Source: Phaeoceros laevis
Lineage: Eukaryota > Anthocerotophyta > Anthocerotopsida > Notothyladales
DNA: 64,000 bases
Assembly (NCBI GenBank): GCA_049999765.1
Contig: JBNGIQ010009171.1
Location: 124,017-188,016, forward strand
Direction: 5' to 3'
The first letter of the stretch is position 1; each line of letters starts with the position of its first letter. The translations under genes and the position numbers were made by a program. The notes below the pieces were generated by a model. It made no database searches and was not told where the DNA came from. It was given only the letters and a program-made list of their open reading frames with translations. Shown one piece after another: positions 43,955 through 55,106 of the stretch.

Positions 43955-44833
43955 ATGGGAATCACCACTGTCATATTGGTGCCTTCACTTGCCGTGTTCG
44001 GGGGATTCCTGGCTTCTAAGGATGCTGTCCCCTCAGTTGTACGGTGGGTGATGCTGCAGGCATCAGCAGTTGGTTTCGCAGCTGCCATCTGCGCTCATCC
44101 CAACGTCAACCTCACCGGCCTGTTCGGCAAATCCTCCGATGGCGCCTTCCCCATCTGGTCGCATCTGCTCTTCTACCCTTACCTGTACCCTCTCAGGGCG
44201 TACGTCAGGCTGCGGAGGCTCAAGAACGAGGAACCCGTGTTCACCGAGGTCGGAGAAGGGCTCTACGTCGGGGGCTGGCCCTGGCATCCCTCGCAGCTGC
44301 CTCCCGGGAACCCAGCCGTGGTGGACTGCACTTGCGAGCTTCCCCGGCTCTCGAACGCGGACAGTCTGCCCTACTTGAACATCCAGGTGTGGGATTCACG
44401 GGGCCCTCGGCCGGAAGAAATCGAGCTTGCTGTGAGGTGGTGCGTGCAGAAGCGGAGGCAGAATCATTCCGTCTTCATCCACTGCGCCTTCGGTAAGTGT
44501 CTTGTGGCTTGGCGCATTGTGCTGCAGATCTGTTCTTGTTTGGGGCTTGCTAGGGTTGATGAAGAATTTCTTCCAGGTCATGGACGGAGCGTCACTGTGA
44601 TGTGCGCCCTGCTGGTCGCATTGGGGAAGTTCGAGACATGGCAGGAGGCAGCCAACTTTATCAAGAACATTCGCCCTCTTACTCGCTTGAATCCAGGACA
44701 GATGGACAGTTTGAACAAATGGACCAAGTTTCGGGAGTCCAGACCGAGACAATCGGGATCAAGTCCTCGCCCCAAGCCGCAAGCAATGCGTGTGAACTCC
44801 CTCTCTTCCGTCTTGGAGGCTTACGATCTGTAG
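43955..44833 (+). CDS. tyrosine/dual-specificity phosphatase-like protein, 2 exons, about 264 aa
   Basis: Cysteine-based phosphatase family. Exon 1 is 43955-44492 and exon 2 is 44577-44833, joining GCC TTC G to GT CAT GGA. The junction falls inside the P-loop: spliced product reads HCAFGHGRSVT, matching HCxxGxxRS/T with catalytic Cys and Arg. The N-terminal part has two hydrophobic stretches (residues 2-20 and about 25-45), so the protein is probably membrane-anchored. The phosphatase core begins with EVGEGLYVGGWPWHPSQLP, the usual start of the DSP fold, and DSRGPRPEE contains the likely general-acid loop. It resembles plant proteins often labelled YnbD-like. The 84-bp intron has no in-frame stop. 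The gene converges with the glycosidase-like gene, with 52 bp between their stops. Confidence 0.85.
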   Translation: MGITTVILVPSLAVFGGFLASKDAVPSVVRWVMLQASAVGFAAAICAHPNVNLTGLFGKSSDGAFPIWSHLLFYPYLYPLRAYVRLRRLKNEEPVFTEVGEGLYVGGWPWHPSQLPPGNPAVVDCTCELPRLSNADSLPYLNIQVWDSRGPRPEEIELAVRWCVQKRRQNHSVFIHCAFGKCLVAWRIVLQICSCLGLARVDEEFLPGHGRSVTVMCALLVALGKFETWQEAANFIKNIRPLTRLNPGQMDSLNKWTKFRESRPRQSGSSPRPKPQAMRVNSLSSVLEAYDL

Positions 44834-44885
44834 AGTGGAGTGGAGCTTCGACAGCGATCATCCGGTCCTGGATGGTTGGATCAAT

Positions 44886-46085
44886 TCATTCATCAAACCT
44901 TTTCCAGGAGCGGAAGTTTCTGCAGTGGCTCACGGCCAGCCCAATGCCGTGCTTCATGCTGTCCTCTCCTTCCAGCTTTCCCAACCCCAAGTAGTACATC
45001 CACAGGCTCCCATCTTGCCGCTTGATCACATAGGGAGTCCCAACTATGACGTTGTCCCACACATTTTCGCCCTTCCGAGCTATCAGCACAGGCCCTCCAG
45101 GCTCAGGCCCAGCTTCCAGATCCTTCTCCCACACAATGCCGTCCTGGGAAGTAGCCACTCCCACGGCAAAGTTGAACTTGAAGTCGGACCCCTCGTAGAA
45201 CATGACGTATCGGCCATCGATGGGTACCACATGCCTCACAGACACTCCCCCTTCGTCCCAGCTGCCAGGCTCGCCTACAGAGAGGACCTTGCCGTGCTTC
45301 TCCCACTGCCTCCCGTCGGTGGAAGTGGCCACCCCTGCAGAGAAGAACCCGATTCCCTTGAGCCCTCCTGCCTCTCTGGTGTGGTAAGTCATGAGCCATC
45401 TCCCGTCGGGCCCCGGAGGCAGCACCCGAGGCCAGGACACTCCGTTCTGGTCCCAATCCCCGGGCGCTCCCAGCTCCATAAGAGGCCTGTTGCTGCTGCG
45501 ATCCCAGGTGATGCCGTCCCGGGAGGATGCGGTCCCAGGGCGGAGCTTGATGCCTCTGGCAAGCCGAGGTGGGTTGGAGCCCATCAGCGGAGCCTCCTCC
45601 ATCCCGGCCCCGAAGTAGAACATGAGCCAGGAGTCTCCCTCTGAAATCACATCACTCACTCCCACATGCACAGAGTCGAATGCGGCAGGATCCGCTGCTG
45701 GGTCCAGGACTGCTCCGCCTGGGAGAGGCCCCAGAAATCGCTGGAATGCTCTCCCGTCTGAGCTCAAGGCCAGGCCAATCCGCCCGGTTGGCAGGGACGG
45801 ATTGAAAGGCTCCACCCCCTGGTTCCAGAGGGGCCCGGAGCGTCCGTAGTAGTACATTCCGAAGCCTTGGCCCGGTCTTTCCACCACAACCGCTCCTGAG
45901 AACTGCATTCTGTCCCACCAGTCGGATCCGGCCTCCGCCGGCCCCAAAACTCGACCTGAGTGCCTCAAATCCGCCACAGCCATGCTCCTTCGTGGTCGCA
46001 GAATCTGCTCGCTGCTCTGGAAAGCGATGCCCCACCTTGTGCTGCAAGATCCTGGGACAGGGCAGCTAACGTAATGTACAGCCAT
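44886..46085 (-). CDS. five-bladed beta-propeller glycosidase-like protein (arabinanase/invertase-like), about 399 aa
   Basis: Intronless gene. A repeated blade motif of the type G.A.S.DG..W occurs five times: GRIGLALSSDGRAF, GTASSRDGITWDR, AGVATSTDGRQWEK, VGVATSQDGIVWEK and GIGLAVSHCRNFRSW. Strand partners such as WLMFYFGAG, WLMTYHTREAG and YVMFYEGSD alternate with them. This is the GH32/43/68-like five-bladed propeller fold. In plants a related family of uncharacterised proteins exists, probably plastidial. Several Asp/Glu residues could be catalytic, but I cannot identify the triad. The start is uncertain: ATG at 46085 is preferred because the about 35 residues after it are basic and Ser-rich, like a transit peptide, but ATG further downstream (MAVADLRHSG) also fits. 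Confidence 0.82.
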   Translation of the reverse strand: MAVHYVSCPVPGSCSTRWGIAFQSSEQILRPRRSMAVADLRHSGRVLGPAEAGSDWWDRMQFSGAVVVERPGQGFGMYYYGRSGPLWNQGVEPFNPSLPTGRIGLALSSDGRAFQRFLGPLPGGAVLDPAADPAAFDSVHVGVSDVISEGDSWLMFYFGAGMEEAPLMGSNPPRLARGIKLRPGTASSRDGITWDRSSNRPLMELGAPGDWDQNGVSWPRVLPPGPDGRWLMTYHTREAGGLKGIGFFSAGVATSTDGRQWEKHGKVLSVGEPGSWDEGGVSVRHVVPIDGRYVMFYEGSDFKFNFAVGVATSQDGIVWEKDLEAGPEPGGPVLIARKGENVWDNVIVGTPYVIKRQDGSLWMYYLGLGKLEGEDSMKHGIGLAVSHCRNFRSWKRFDE

Positions 46086-46365
46086 ATAGAACCAACACAC
46101 AATCACACACCCACTCAACGGTGTCGGACCAGTACCACATCGGGGCATTTCGCCGGTAACCAAATTTGCCCCGCGCAATTTCCTGGTATAGCGATATAGC
46201 CAGAATCGCTTTTCTCTTTCGGTATCACTTGATATTAACTGGACTTAGGGTCGTGATTCGGTCAGTCTAGTTATCACTGGTCTATTAATAAACATTCCAC
46301 GCAATAGTGCCACAAATAGTCCAACTCTAGAAGTGATATCACATTCTTGAAAGCAAAACAACCGA
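46086..46365. other. intergenic
   Basis: Between the glycosidase-like start and the stop of the DPH6 gene; contains the promoter of the former and 3' UTR of the latter. Nothing else seen. Confidence 0.35.
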
Positions 46366-49300
46366 TCAACTTTGTCTGGAAGCAAGCAATTCAACAGCAA
46401 ACATGTCCTCAGCAGTGGCTGACATCCCTACTCCACTAATAGGCACTATAGTTGCCTGGGCGAACCCAGATGATGTGCTTTTGCCTCTACTCGACCAGAC
46501 CTCTTGCAAGGCTGATCGGAAATGGTCAAGGGATGTCCCGATTGCTGCGTAAATTCGAAAGACCTGCAAGATCGAGGCATTAGGAACTACAAGCATAGAA
46601 AAGGGTTTGTGAAGGGGCACTATTCCAAGACGACAGCAGGTGTCTTACCAGAACGTCCTCCCAAGTGAGCTTGGCCCGCTCTAACGTTGAGAGAAGGGCT
46701 TCTAAACAAGATTCAACTGCTGCTCCTAATCGTTGAACCTTTTGAGATTCAGATTTACTTTTTACTGAAATGAGAGCCCTGCAGAAGTTCTCATGGATTG
46801 ATAAACTTTGTATAGCAGCTGAGGCGAAGTAATGGTCTGTTTGCTGAACGGGATGCTCGCCAGACAATACAATGTAGTCATTCCAGATTGTTGACCGTTT
46901 CAGGCTGCTCACTCCATGAGCTCCTTTGTGTTCATAAAATGCTGTTCTGACACATCCATCCGCCGTGTAGAAGAACAGCAACCCACTGTTGAAATTATGC
47001 AGATGGATCCCACCACCTGTATATCTTTCTTCATCGGAATAGAGGTCAACTGGAGGCACATACAGCAGAGGTTCCACTTCCACAAGGGCACTGCACATAG
47101 GCACGACATTTGCAGGTTAGCCCATCGATACTCAAACTTCAAAAGCGAAGGAAAAGGTCTCGACAGCTGCTAGGTACAGCTTACCCTTTGGGCAATGCCG
47201 GGACAACGACATATAGTACAGGTCGTCTAGATCCTGAGAGGTCCAATCTAGACACAGCTTCACGAATGGATGGTTCACAGGATTGGAGTAGGTATCCTTC
47301 CAGCTTGCTCTTGATGTCTCGCCTCTCAGACTTCCCAGCTAAGGAAGAGCAGTACACTGTGAAGCTTATAGCAGACGTAACAAGGCTTGCACCAAATGCA
47401 CCACACACTGCCTCAGAGTTGAAAAGGGCCTGCTCCATCTCCTTTCCAGCACCCCCAGTTACCAAGGACATTGTCGGAGGGTCGAGCCCCAGTTGACCAG
47501 CAACGTGTAGGACGTTCTCATGGTGTGTCGCCTAGACACATTCAAACCTGAACTATCAGATTGGATGTGAAACTCACCGTAGAGAACATACAAGTAGGAG
47601 GAAAACATACATTCTTCTAACCATACCTGGCTGTAGGGTCCGATGCAGCTAGGTGCCCAGCATGAAATACTCTGCACATGCAGCACCCGCTTGGACTCAT
47701 TGGTGGATGCAAGAACTTCCACCATAGCTAATCCGAAGTTGTTCATGGCAAGAGGAACCTCAACTGTGCACCGCGAGGGCACACCTTTCTCGCATCCCTT
47801 TTCTGTGATATGCTGCATGTACACCTCATTTGCTCGAGCAAAGTGTTGCATGCTGTCAATGTACAGGTGGACAAACAACACATTGAGCCATCCTAGTCCC
47901 TCCCTTATCAGCTCAGCTTCTAGTGATGTCAGAATGACACCCAATTCATCTCCCACATCTGTCACAAACACCGGAATCTGATTCAGCAGTGCCAAACAAG
48001 ACCAAATTCCAAGCCCTACGTGTTGACAGATTTTCATGTAAGTTGTAAGCTACATAAGCTAAAACAGCTGTGAATGTACTCGCAATGAGTGAGAACCTCA
48101 AGATAATGAAAGCATCAACATGTCAGCTCCTCTAGAGGTGGACAAACAATGTGAGAGCTCAATACACAAGCAAAACATAAAGTAAAGCACACCATCGGAG
48201 GGTTTGGCAATGGCTTGTTTCCAACAGCTAAGAGTCAGGAAGCCATTCTCCTGCCTGATGGCCGATACATTAACTGATGCTAAATTCTCATCTCCACCAT
48301 CGGCCACATTCTCCTCTTCAGCCACTTCTTCTTGTTCTTCCACATATATTCTGTTTATGTTGTCACCGACTTCCAGAACCCATATCATGGCACCTGAATC
48401 AATGCTTGCATATTCATTCAGTTGCATCGATGAAATCTTCGGTTCCACCCGATATTTTTTGGGGTGAAGTATGCCAACTGGGGCATAAGTGTCGGGTGAA
48501 CAGAGAATTATCTCGGACTCCTCAAGAATAATTCTTGCATTCTGCAAAACAAATCTCGGGCTATTAAAAATTAAGTAACGCCTCAAGTTAGATACTCTTC
48601 CTAAGCACGACGACAAATTCATCCAGCACGTCTATGCAAAGAGCAGAAACCTTGAAAAGGGGACAGTCGAGGGTAAGGCTTTCATACTCTCCACCTTCAC
48701 CACAAATATTGCAACCATGTTTTCTGCAACAAAACAATGTCCACCATGAGGATATTGTCCAAACCTAGGAAGGAAGACGTTTCACACACTTGAGTGCCTA
48801 TCTGCAGCAAACCACCGACCACACAGACACAGCTGTTCTTGTGATAACAACAACCAAGCCCTTGCTGTCAGACCCAGAATTGCTGTGGCAGCAATCAAAT
48901 ACGAACAACCACAACTAGAAACATACTCATTCAGTTTGATGAAATGTGGCTGAAGAGTGGCAAGGTCCTTGCCGAGATGCTTGTGTGGATCCAGCCCCAT
49001 TGCTGCAACCTGGGTACAGCCACAGTAGGTTTTGATCACTGGGTCAGGCTCTTTATTGCCAGGATGCTGTCCAGACATGATTCGTTTCATGCATGAATAA
49101 CACATTTGGGCAAGATATCCACCTTCACGAGAATTGCATGAATTCCACTGTCAATCTTGAAGCCCAAATACACAACACGGTGCATTAGATTTACCAAAAG
49201 ATAGTACCACTCACACGTATGCTACTTAATGACCAGCTACATGAGCAGAAAGGGATCATGCCTTACGATATGAACAATGCCACTTCTGACTTCATACAAA

Positions 49301-50114
49301 AGAGCAAAGGATGGAAACGATAAGACAAGGGATATCACCATTTTTTGAAGCAGCAAAGCCTGATCTTGTTTCCACAGAAATGCCAAGGAGACAAGTCCTA
49401 ACCTTGAACAAACAGACTCTACCCTTAGCCTCTGATAATCAGACGCTATAGCACCAGACGAGACCCCAGTGATAGTAGGAAAATGTGCTTTCACTGTTCG
49501 TAGAAGTATTTCTAAGTCTTCAACTTCATCCCCCTCTGTCTCCTTGTATTTCAAGTCCAACACTCTATAGATTGAATGGCAAAGGTTCAGGTCAGACAGC
49601 ACAAGATAGAGGCTTCAAGAAGGAAATACCCACCCAAATCGGAATCTGAGGCATTCAACTTGATACAAACAACAACCTTGCGCTCCCCTTGATGCGCCTA
49701 CGAAACAACGGTAATCCCATACATTGGGCATATGCTGCCACCATTTGATGCCCGACCTGATGGCAAGAACGCCAGTTTTAGTGTCAATGTGGAAGACACC
49801 TTGCAGCTCAGTTCAAGCTGCAACCAATATAAAGCTTACTGTTTGATACATGTAACTGTCAAGCTCGTCAATTGAATCGTCCGTTGGAAACAGGTTTGCC
49901 AGAGCTACGATCTGCGAAATTGACAGTCACGTAAAGTCAAAAGCGTACAGCATCGACATGAAAAACCAACCCTGGTGTCCCGACTACAGAGTTCTCCCAA
50001 AGTCTGTCCCAGTTAGTGTAGGAAACGTAAGGATACCTCATGCCCGTATAGAATGCATTGCTGCATAGCGAAACAGCTATCCTTGCCGCCGCTCACCAGC
50101 GCCACAACCTTCAT
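46366..50114 (-). CDS. DPH6: diphthine-ammonia ligase with RidA domains, 12 exons, 770 aa
   Basis: Catalyses the last step of diphthamide formation on elongation factor 2, amidating diphthine with ammonia and ATP in the cytosol. Exons (minus): 50114-50037, 49911-49840, 49756-49677, 49564-49339, 49155-49123, 49009-48927, 48723-48651, 48541-48193, 47958-47627, 47531-47185, 47090-46649 and 46563-46366. All phases agree. The protein starts MKVVALVSGGKDSCFAMQQC, with the SGGKDS PP-loop for ATP. SSGAIASDYQRLRVESVCSR, LGLVSLAFLWKQDQ, LDPHKHLGKDL and NICGEGGEYESLTLDCPLF follow, all hallmarks of the ligase domain (residues 1-about 235). The C-terminal half holds two RidA/YjgF-like domains, e.g. LHVQSISCWAPSCIGPYSQ, as in plant and yeast enzymes. 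Exon 5 is only 33 bp. It is divergent from the FAD synthase gene. Confidence 0.97.
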
Positions 50115-50600
50115 ACTGCCTGATGTGATCTTTCCAGCTGCGTCCAGTTGCTACTCTAGTTCCTCAGTGCAGACGCTAGTTCCTCAGTGCAGACGCTTTT
50201 AGCCACTCTGGAATATTCGTGACGTTTTGGTGGACAATCACAATGCAAATTGCAGCTCGCAGAACTGTGACGGCAAGAAACCTCAGCTACACAGGAAGGC
50301 AGCAGATCTTGCCGCGACCTCTTTTCCGAGTGAGTTGATGGAGTTCTTGATCGTGGATAATAAAAGCCTGGACCGGAATTCTCGTGATTTTGTCACGTCT
50401 AGTCTCGTCTGCTGTCCAAAGGGGACTACAAGCCTCCACCCGTAGCCGAGTTGGAAGACGTGAGATCAAACTGATGCTTCCTCCGTGGTGGCAACCGCCC
50501 GCGGGCTGACCGGCCCGCCACCTGCGTCCGCCCAGCACACCGCTGGCAGTGCACTTCAGTCCAGCCTTGTGTGCCTGCAGCAACAAATCGGTGCTTGGTC
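50115..50600. promoter_or_regulatory. shared promoter region of DPH6 and FAD synthase genes
   Basis: Start codons of two divergent housekeeping genes are 486 bp apart. A 22-base duplication (ctagttcctcagtgcagacgct) occurs at about 50155-50198. No TATA box stands out. Confidence 0.45.
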
Positions 50601-52931
50601 ATGGCGCTACCACTCTCCTGTAGAAGCTGTGTTTGTGAGGCTGTCAGAGCTGAGGTCCTTGCTTCCTTCTGGCTTCGATTACAACCTGCAGTCTTGCTTC
50701 TGCAAAGCGACTCTTTCGATGAGCTCGAAGTGTGATTGACCCGAATTTGTTACTTGTTTGTAGGTTGGCAGCAGTGTAGCTGAAGGTGTCCTGACTATCG
50801 GAAACATTGATGGTGGACGCGGAGGTTTGGCAGGGCCAGCAGGACGAATGGGTACATCGCGTCTGTGCTGCTATTCTGGCTATTCTGGAGTGACGGACTT
50901 TCTAAGCTGGGGAAAGAGGTGATGCTTGTGCCCTGTCGTAGCTTGCAGCTTCTGCTTCAAGAAAAATGCGTTGGATGCGTCATCTCCATATCAAATTGCA
51001 GTCCTGATACCTCAAGGAACTGTGACACTGCTTAGCTGACGAATATGGACTTCCTATAGAAGTGGCTACACAACAGGAACTGTGCGTGTATGATTTAACC
51101 GGTGCTGATCTCGTCTCCCTCTGTAGGGTGCCAATGCAAGGAGTAGGCTGTGGGTTGTCCAAGCATCTTTTTGACGTTACTCCTATTGATTGCTATCTGC
51201 GGTCTAATAGACCTCGATGTGGATTCTTTCTGAATCAACGAGTGAGAGGCGTTGTTACAGGTTTGTGTTCGTCATTTCAGATCAGCCCTGTCTCACAATG
51301 GTCTGTCGTTTATGCTAGAGAAAGGTTTAAAAACGAGGTGTAATGTGCGATTTGTCGGCTTTTAGGTGCATACTTTCGTGTAGGCTACAAAGCAGCTGGT
51401 GATCCATCTGATTTGGTACAACTTTGCTCTGAGCTGGATCTTCAGACTTTTATCGTGAACTCTCTGAGAAACAAACCGGAGGAATCTACATGCGGAATTA
51501 GTGACAAAAGCAGAGGAGATGACAAAAGCAGAGGAGAGGGTCAAGTTTCTCCAGTAATTCATTATCCTTATGCATAATTCTTAACGTACCATCAGCAGTT
51601 GTTCTTGGAGATGGGACCATCGTTGCCCTGGTGAACACTATATTGCGGCAAGTGTCATTCTCATCAGTCTACCATAAGGTGCTCATGCTCCGTTTTTGTG
51701 GGGCAGGTTGCAAGCAATCTGGCAGGAGGTATCGTTGCCCTGGGGAAGTTCGATGCTTTGCACATTGGCCATCGTGCTCTAGCAGAACAGGCAGCACAAA
51801 TGGGGACTCCATATCTTCTTTCTTTTTGTGGGATGGCCGAAGTCCTAGGGTGGGAAAAGAGGTGAGTCGTCTTCTTCCATGCCCCGTTTTATTGCATATT
51901 CATCTTGAACGTTTTAAAGGCGCTCTCCCAAACCCGCTTAGTCTGCAGACCCTGTTTGGAGTGTGAATGCTGGTAATAGAACGTAAGGACGATTCGAACA
52001 TCACGTTCGGTCTGCTTCGCTCTTGATGGATGGTATATAAACTAGGCTACTATTTCTCATTGAAGGATGAGATGGTCTGGTTGTTGGACATGGGGTCTTC
52101 TTTCCTATCAAGATGGCCATGCATGATCACAGGATGCATGTTTCAATATGTCTCTCTCAGGTTGCCACTCGTGGCCACTTGTGACCGAGAGAGGGTGATA
52201 TCTCTCTGGTCAAAACACTGCGGGGGTGCTTCTGTCCGGGAAGTTTCTCTCCAATTTGGGAAGGTTCGGTCTTTAAGCCCCAGAGAGTTTTTGGAGAAGC
52301 TTGCACATGAACTCCAGGTCAAAGGGGTTGTTGCAGGTATGTGATACCACTAATGCGGATGCCGCACCCACCTCACTTTCAGGAGTCAGTAAAATTATGC
52401 CATTCACGTGTTGTAGGTTCAAACTACCGATTTGGTTACAAAGCAGCAGGTGATGCGTCCGACTTGGTGCAAATCGGGACTGAGCTCGGCCTCCAATCAT
52501 TCATAGTGGATGCTGTCATGGATAAGTCGGAAGGATCAGCTTGTGAGCTCAGTGATAAAAGCAGGGAAAAGGGCCAGGTATCTTCAACACGGGTCCGACA
52601 AGCCTTAGCGGCAGGACGGATGCGAACTGTGACGGAGTTGCTTGGCCGATTGCATCGTGTTGTTATCCAAACGGACAACTCGATTATTGAGCATCATCAG
52701 CTACACATGCCTCTGACTGATGCCCTGAATCAATATCCGAAGGGAGGATGTTATGCGTGCAACGTTATCCTCGACGACAGCATTGCTGTGAACGGCAAAA
52801 GCGGAACTGACGGCATCCCTGCTCAAGTGAAGATAGAAGGCGATTCTTTTCTAGTTAGTCTTAATGAAGGCGATTTCCAGGAGTTTGATATATTGCGGAG
52901 GGACACTATTAGTCTTGACTTGATACGTTGA
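50601..52931 (+). CDS. RIBF: FAD synthase (FMN adenylyltransferase), plastid-type, 4 exons, about 324 aa
   Basis: Converts FMN and ATP to FAD, completing flavin cofactor synthesis. Exons: 50601-50729, 51707-51861, 52161-52336 and 52417-52931, with phases 0, 2 and 1 all consistent. Exon 1 gives a 43-residue Cys/Leu-rich leader that may be a plastid transit peptide; it is chosen from splice phase and is the least certain part. Exon 2 carries the nucleotidyltransferase signature [20 protein letters not shown] (HxGH), followed by [16 protein letters not shown]. Exon 4 has [16 protein letters not shown] and the ISSTRVR-like motif [20 protein letters not shown], then a divergent C-terminal domain. 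A riboflavin kinase active site is not evident, as in plant plastid enzymes. Intron 1 (977 bp) contains decayed copies of exons 2 and 4. Confidence 0.9.
50765..50921 (+). pseudogene. decayed copy of FAD synthase exon 2, inside intron 1
   Basis: Encodes [18 protein letters not shown] and ends in LSWGKR before a GTGATG donor, aligning along the full length of the true exon 2 (51707-51861), but the HIGH motif has been lost. Confidence 0.7.
51364..51556 (+). pseudogene. decayed copy of FAD synthase exon 4 start, inside intron 1
   Basis: Encodes [20 protein letters not shown], then [18 protein letters not shown], matching the beginning of exon 4 (52417 on) with a short internal duplication (gatgacaaaagcagaggag), and stops before the STRVR motif. 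A similar copy recurs at 56222. Confidence 0.8.
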
Positions 52932-53797
52932 GAGCCTTTCCACTTCTTTCAATCTAACATGACAACCCAAGAAGCTGGTGCCTCCTTCCTTTCTGTTATT
53001 GATGGTCTGTGCTATTCATTCATTATTCCTAGTCTTGCTCTCGGTCGTACTCTGGATATTAACGACGTCAGTAACGACACCTAAAGTAAGCCATTGACGA
53101 TCATGAAGGACACGGTTCAGACTATCTCGAAACTTGTGGAGTGCACCATCCTGTTCAACTACAGCTATCCGTCACTCAAATGACCAGAAATCCAAAATTG
53201 CAGAAACTGCTGGGGGAAAGTGTGACAGACACAGCTGGCATCCAGACCTACACAGCAGAACCCATCACATTCGATTACAGTGCGTGGCTTGATAGCTCAC
53301 ATTTGCTATATCCAGCGCCACTGCAGTGCTTCGGAACAAAGGGCTTGATTCCTGGTTGACCAAAATTGATTCGACATTCATAGTCTTTCTACTAGCCATC
53401 CGGCTCGGCTGGTCCCTGTTGAAGACTGAGGTGATCCTATCATGATACACAGCTTCCATGTAGGGAGTAACAGTACAGTCTTGCCGAGTTCCTGAGAAAC
53501 TAGAGAGTCAATCGGTTTTAGGGCTGTATGACGACAACCATGTGGGGCTCAGTCTCAGGAACTTCGAACGGTCTATGAGCTCTTACACAATCGTGATTGG
53601 TCTCCTAGACAGGCAAGAGAAGGTAGACAAGCGAAAGGACGTACCCTCGTTTGTGTGACCGAAGTGTCTCACAAACCCTTGCGGCAGACACATCCACCCA
53701 GCATCTGTTCCAAAAGTTCGAAGCTGATAACCCTGGACAAATCGTCGGCCTTTGACTTCCAGCAATCCATCTGAAAAGCTTGTATGATGTAGGCTGA
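52932..53797. other. intergenic, nothing recognised
   Basis: 3' flanks of the convergent FAD synthase and NUP54 genes. Short open frames only. Confidence 0.4.
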
Positions 53798-54950
53798 CTA
53801 CCTGATGGCATGTTTCCCATTCTTAACACCCTCAGCGATTATAATATCGAGGTCCCTCATACCCTGCTTCAATGCCCCTACAATCCTTGAAATAGCATCT
53901 GTCTGCTGTCGCATTACTTCACGCATATCCACGAGGCTTTGGTCATTAATCTTGCCGGGGCCAGGAAGCAAGTTCCCAGATATCCCTCCAACCCCAGCCT
54001 GCATACGCGACACAGCAAGCAAAACATCCACCCTTCGCAGGAGCTCCACACTTGATCCCTGTTAAAAAATCCACACGAAGGTTCAAGCATCTCGTCTCTA
54101 GAGAAATGTCATAATGCGAGCAATCACACTCCCCGTCTCCAAGCACTACCACCCATCCTGACCTGGAGCTGGCGATGTAACGATCGTAAATGCTCTTGCA
54201 ACTGGGCCTCGCCCCGTGTAAGAGCTACATGCAGGCCCTTGCTCTCCAACCCCTCCACAATCCGCATGATTTTGAGGAGGCGGCACTGAACAGCAAAAAC
54301 ACAAAGATGAGGTTGACGTAGCTGCTGAATGAAACTGTCACATGCTGCAGCTCAAGCTGGAATCAAGAACATCAAACCTGCAAATCCTGTTCCTTCTGGC
54401 GCAGCCGTTGCACCCAGGGCAGTGTATCCGTCTGAAAGTGCCGCTGCAGCAGCTTCACATTGGTTTCAGTAGCCTGTAACCTCTGACTATCTTCAGCCAT
54501 TGCCTTGTCCTGGAGCTGCAGCCTGTTTGACAACTCCTTGAAGCCGGCCACCGGCTCTGGCCACAACTTATCCCGGTCCCCAGGCTCCAACCCTTCCAGC
54601 TTGTTGATGGCCTCCGCCCAGAGGATGTCTGAAACTCCCAGCGGCTTTCCTCTAGACCCTAAATCTGTCACAGACAACAGGAGATGGCGGAAACCATACC
54701 GAGGGTTTACTGGGTTGTCTGTGTATGCCTCTATGATGGACTGTACCTCCCTGGCAGGCAGAGGCATGGGTAACGGCGCCATAGGCGCCATCTGCGTCGT
54801 CAACTGGCTGTTGTTGAACATGGCTGCAAATCGCAAAAATTCCTGCTGCTCACTTCTTGCAGCTGTCAAGGCTTGTCTCCTGAAAGGAGCACCATTCTCT
54901 GTTCGAAGAATTTGAACTCCGTCCTCCCACGAGCACCTTCTGGTTTAGCC
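53798..54950 (-). CDS. NUP54: nucleoporin NUP54, FG-repeat region missing
   Basis: Subunit of the central NUP62-NUP58-NUP54 channel complex of the nuclear pore. Exon 1 ends at 54378; exons 2 and 3 are 54285-54163 and 54058-53798, phase 0 at both junctions. Recognisable blocks are QLTTQMAPMAPLPMPLPAR, TDNPVNPRYGFRHLLLSVT, GVSDILWAEAINKLEGLE, LQRHFQTDTLPWVQRLRQKE (coiled-coil start), MRIVEGLESKG and DQSLVDMREVMRQQTDAI. The conserved alpha-helical half is complete. The N-terminal FG-repeat region, normally 100 residues or more before it, is not found. The frame is open upstream to about 54950 without FG motifs or an obvious ATG; the exact 5' end is unknown. It may be truncated by the duplication that placed the mTERF gene next to it, or have a further exon I cannot see. 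Confidence 0.85.
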
Positions 54951-55106
54951 TCGACAAACCCATGTTTCCTTACAAGAGTTCTCGTGGTGGTTGACTTATC
55001 GTTTCATAGGTTACAGTAGCGTAGCAGCGTAGTGGTGGTCGAGTGTAGAACTGCATTTCACCGGGCATTCTTCCAAGCGGAGAACATTGGGACACCGGTG
55101 CGCAGG

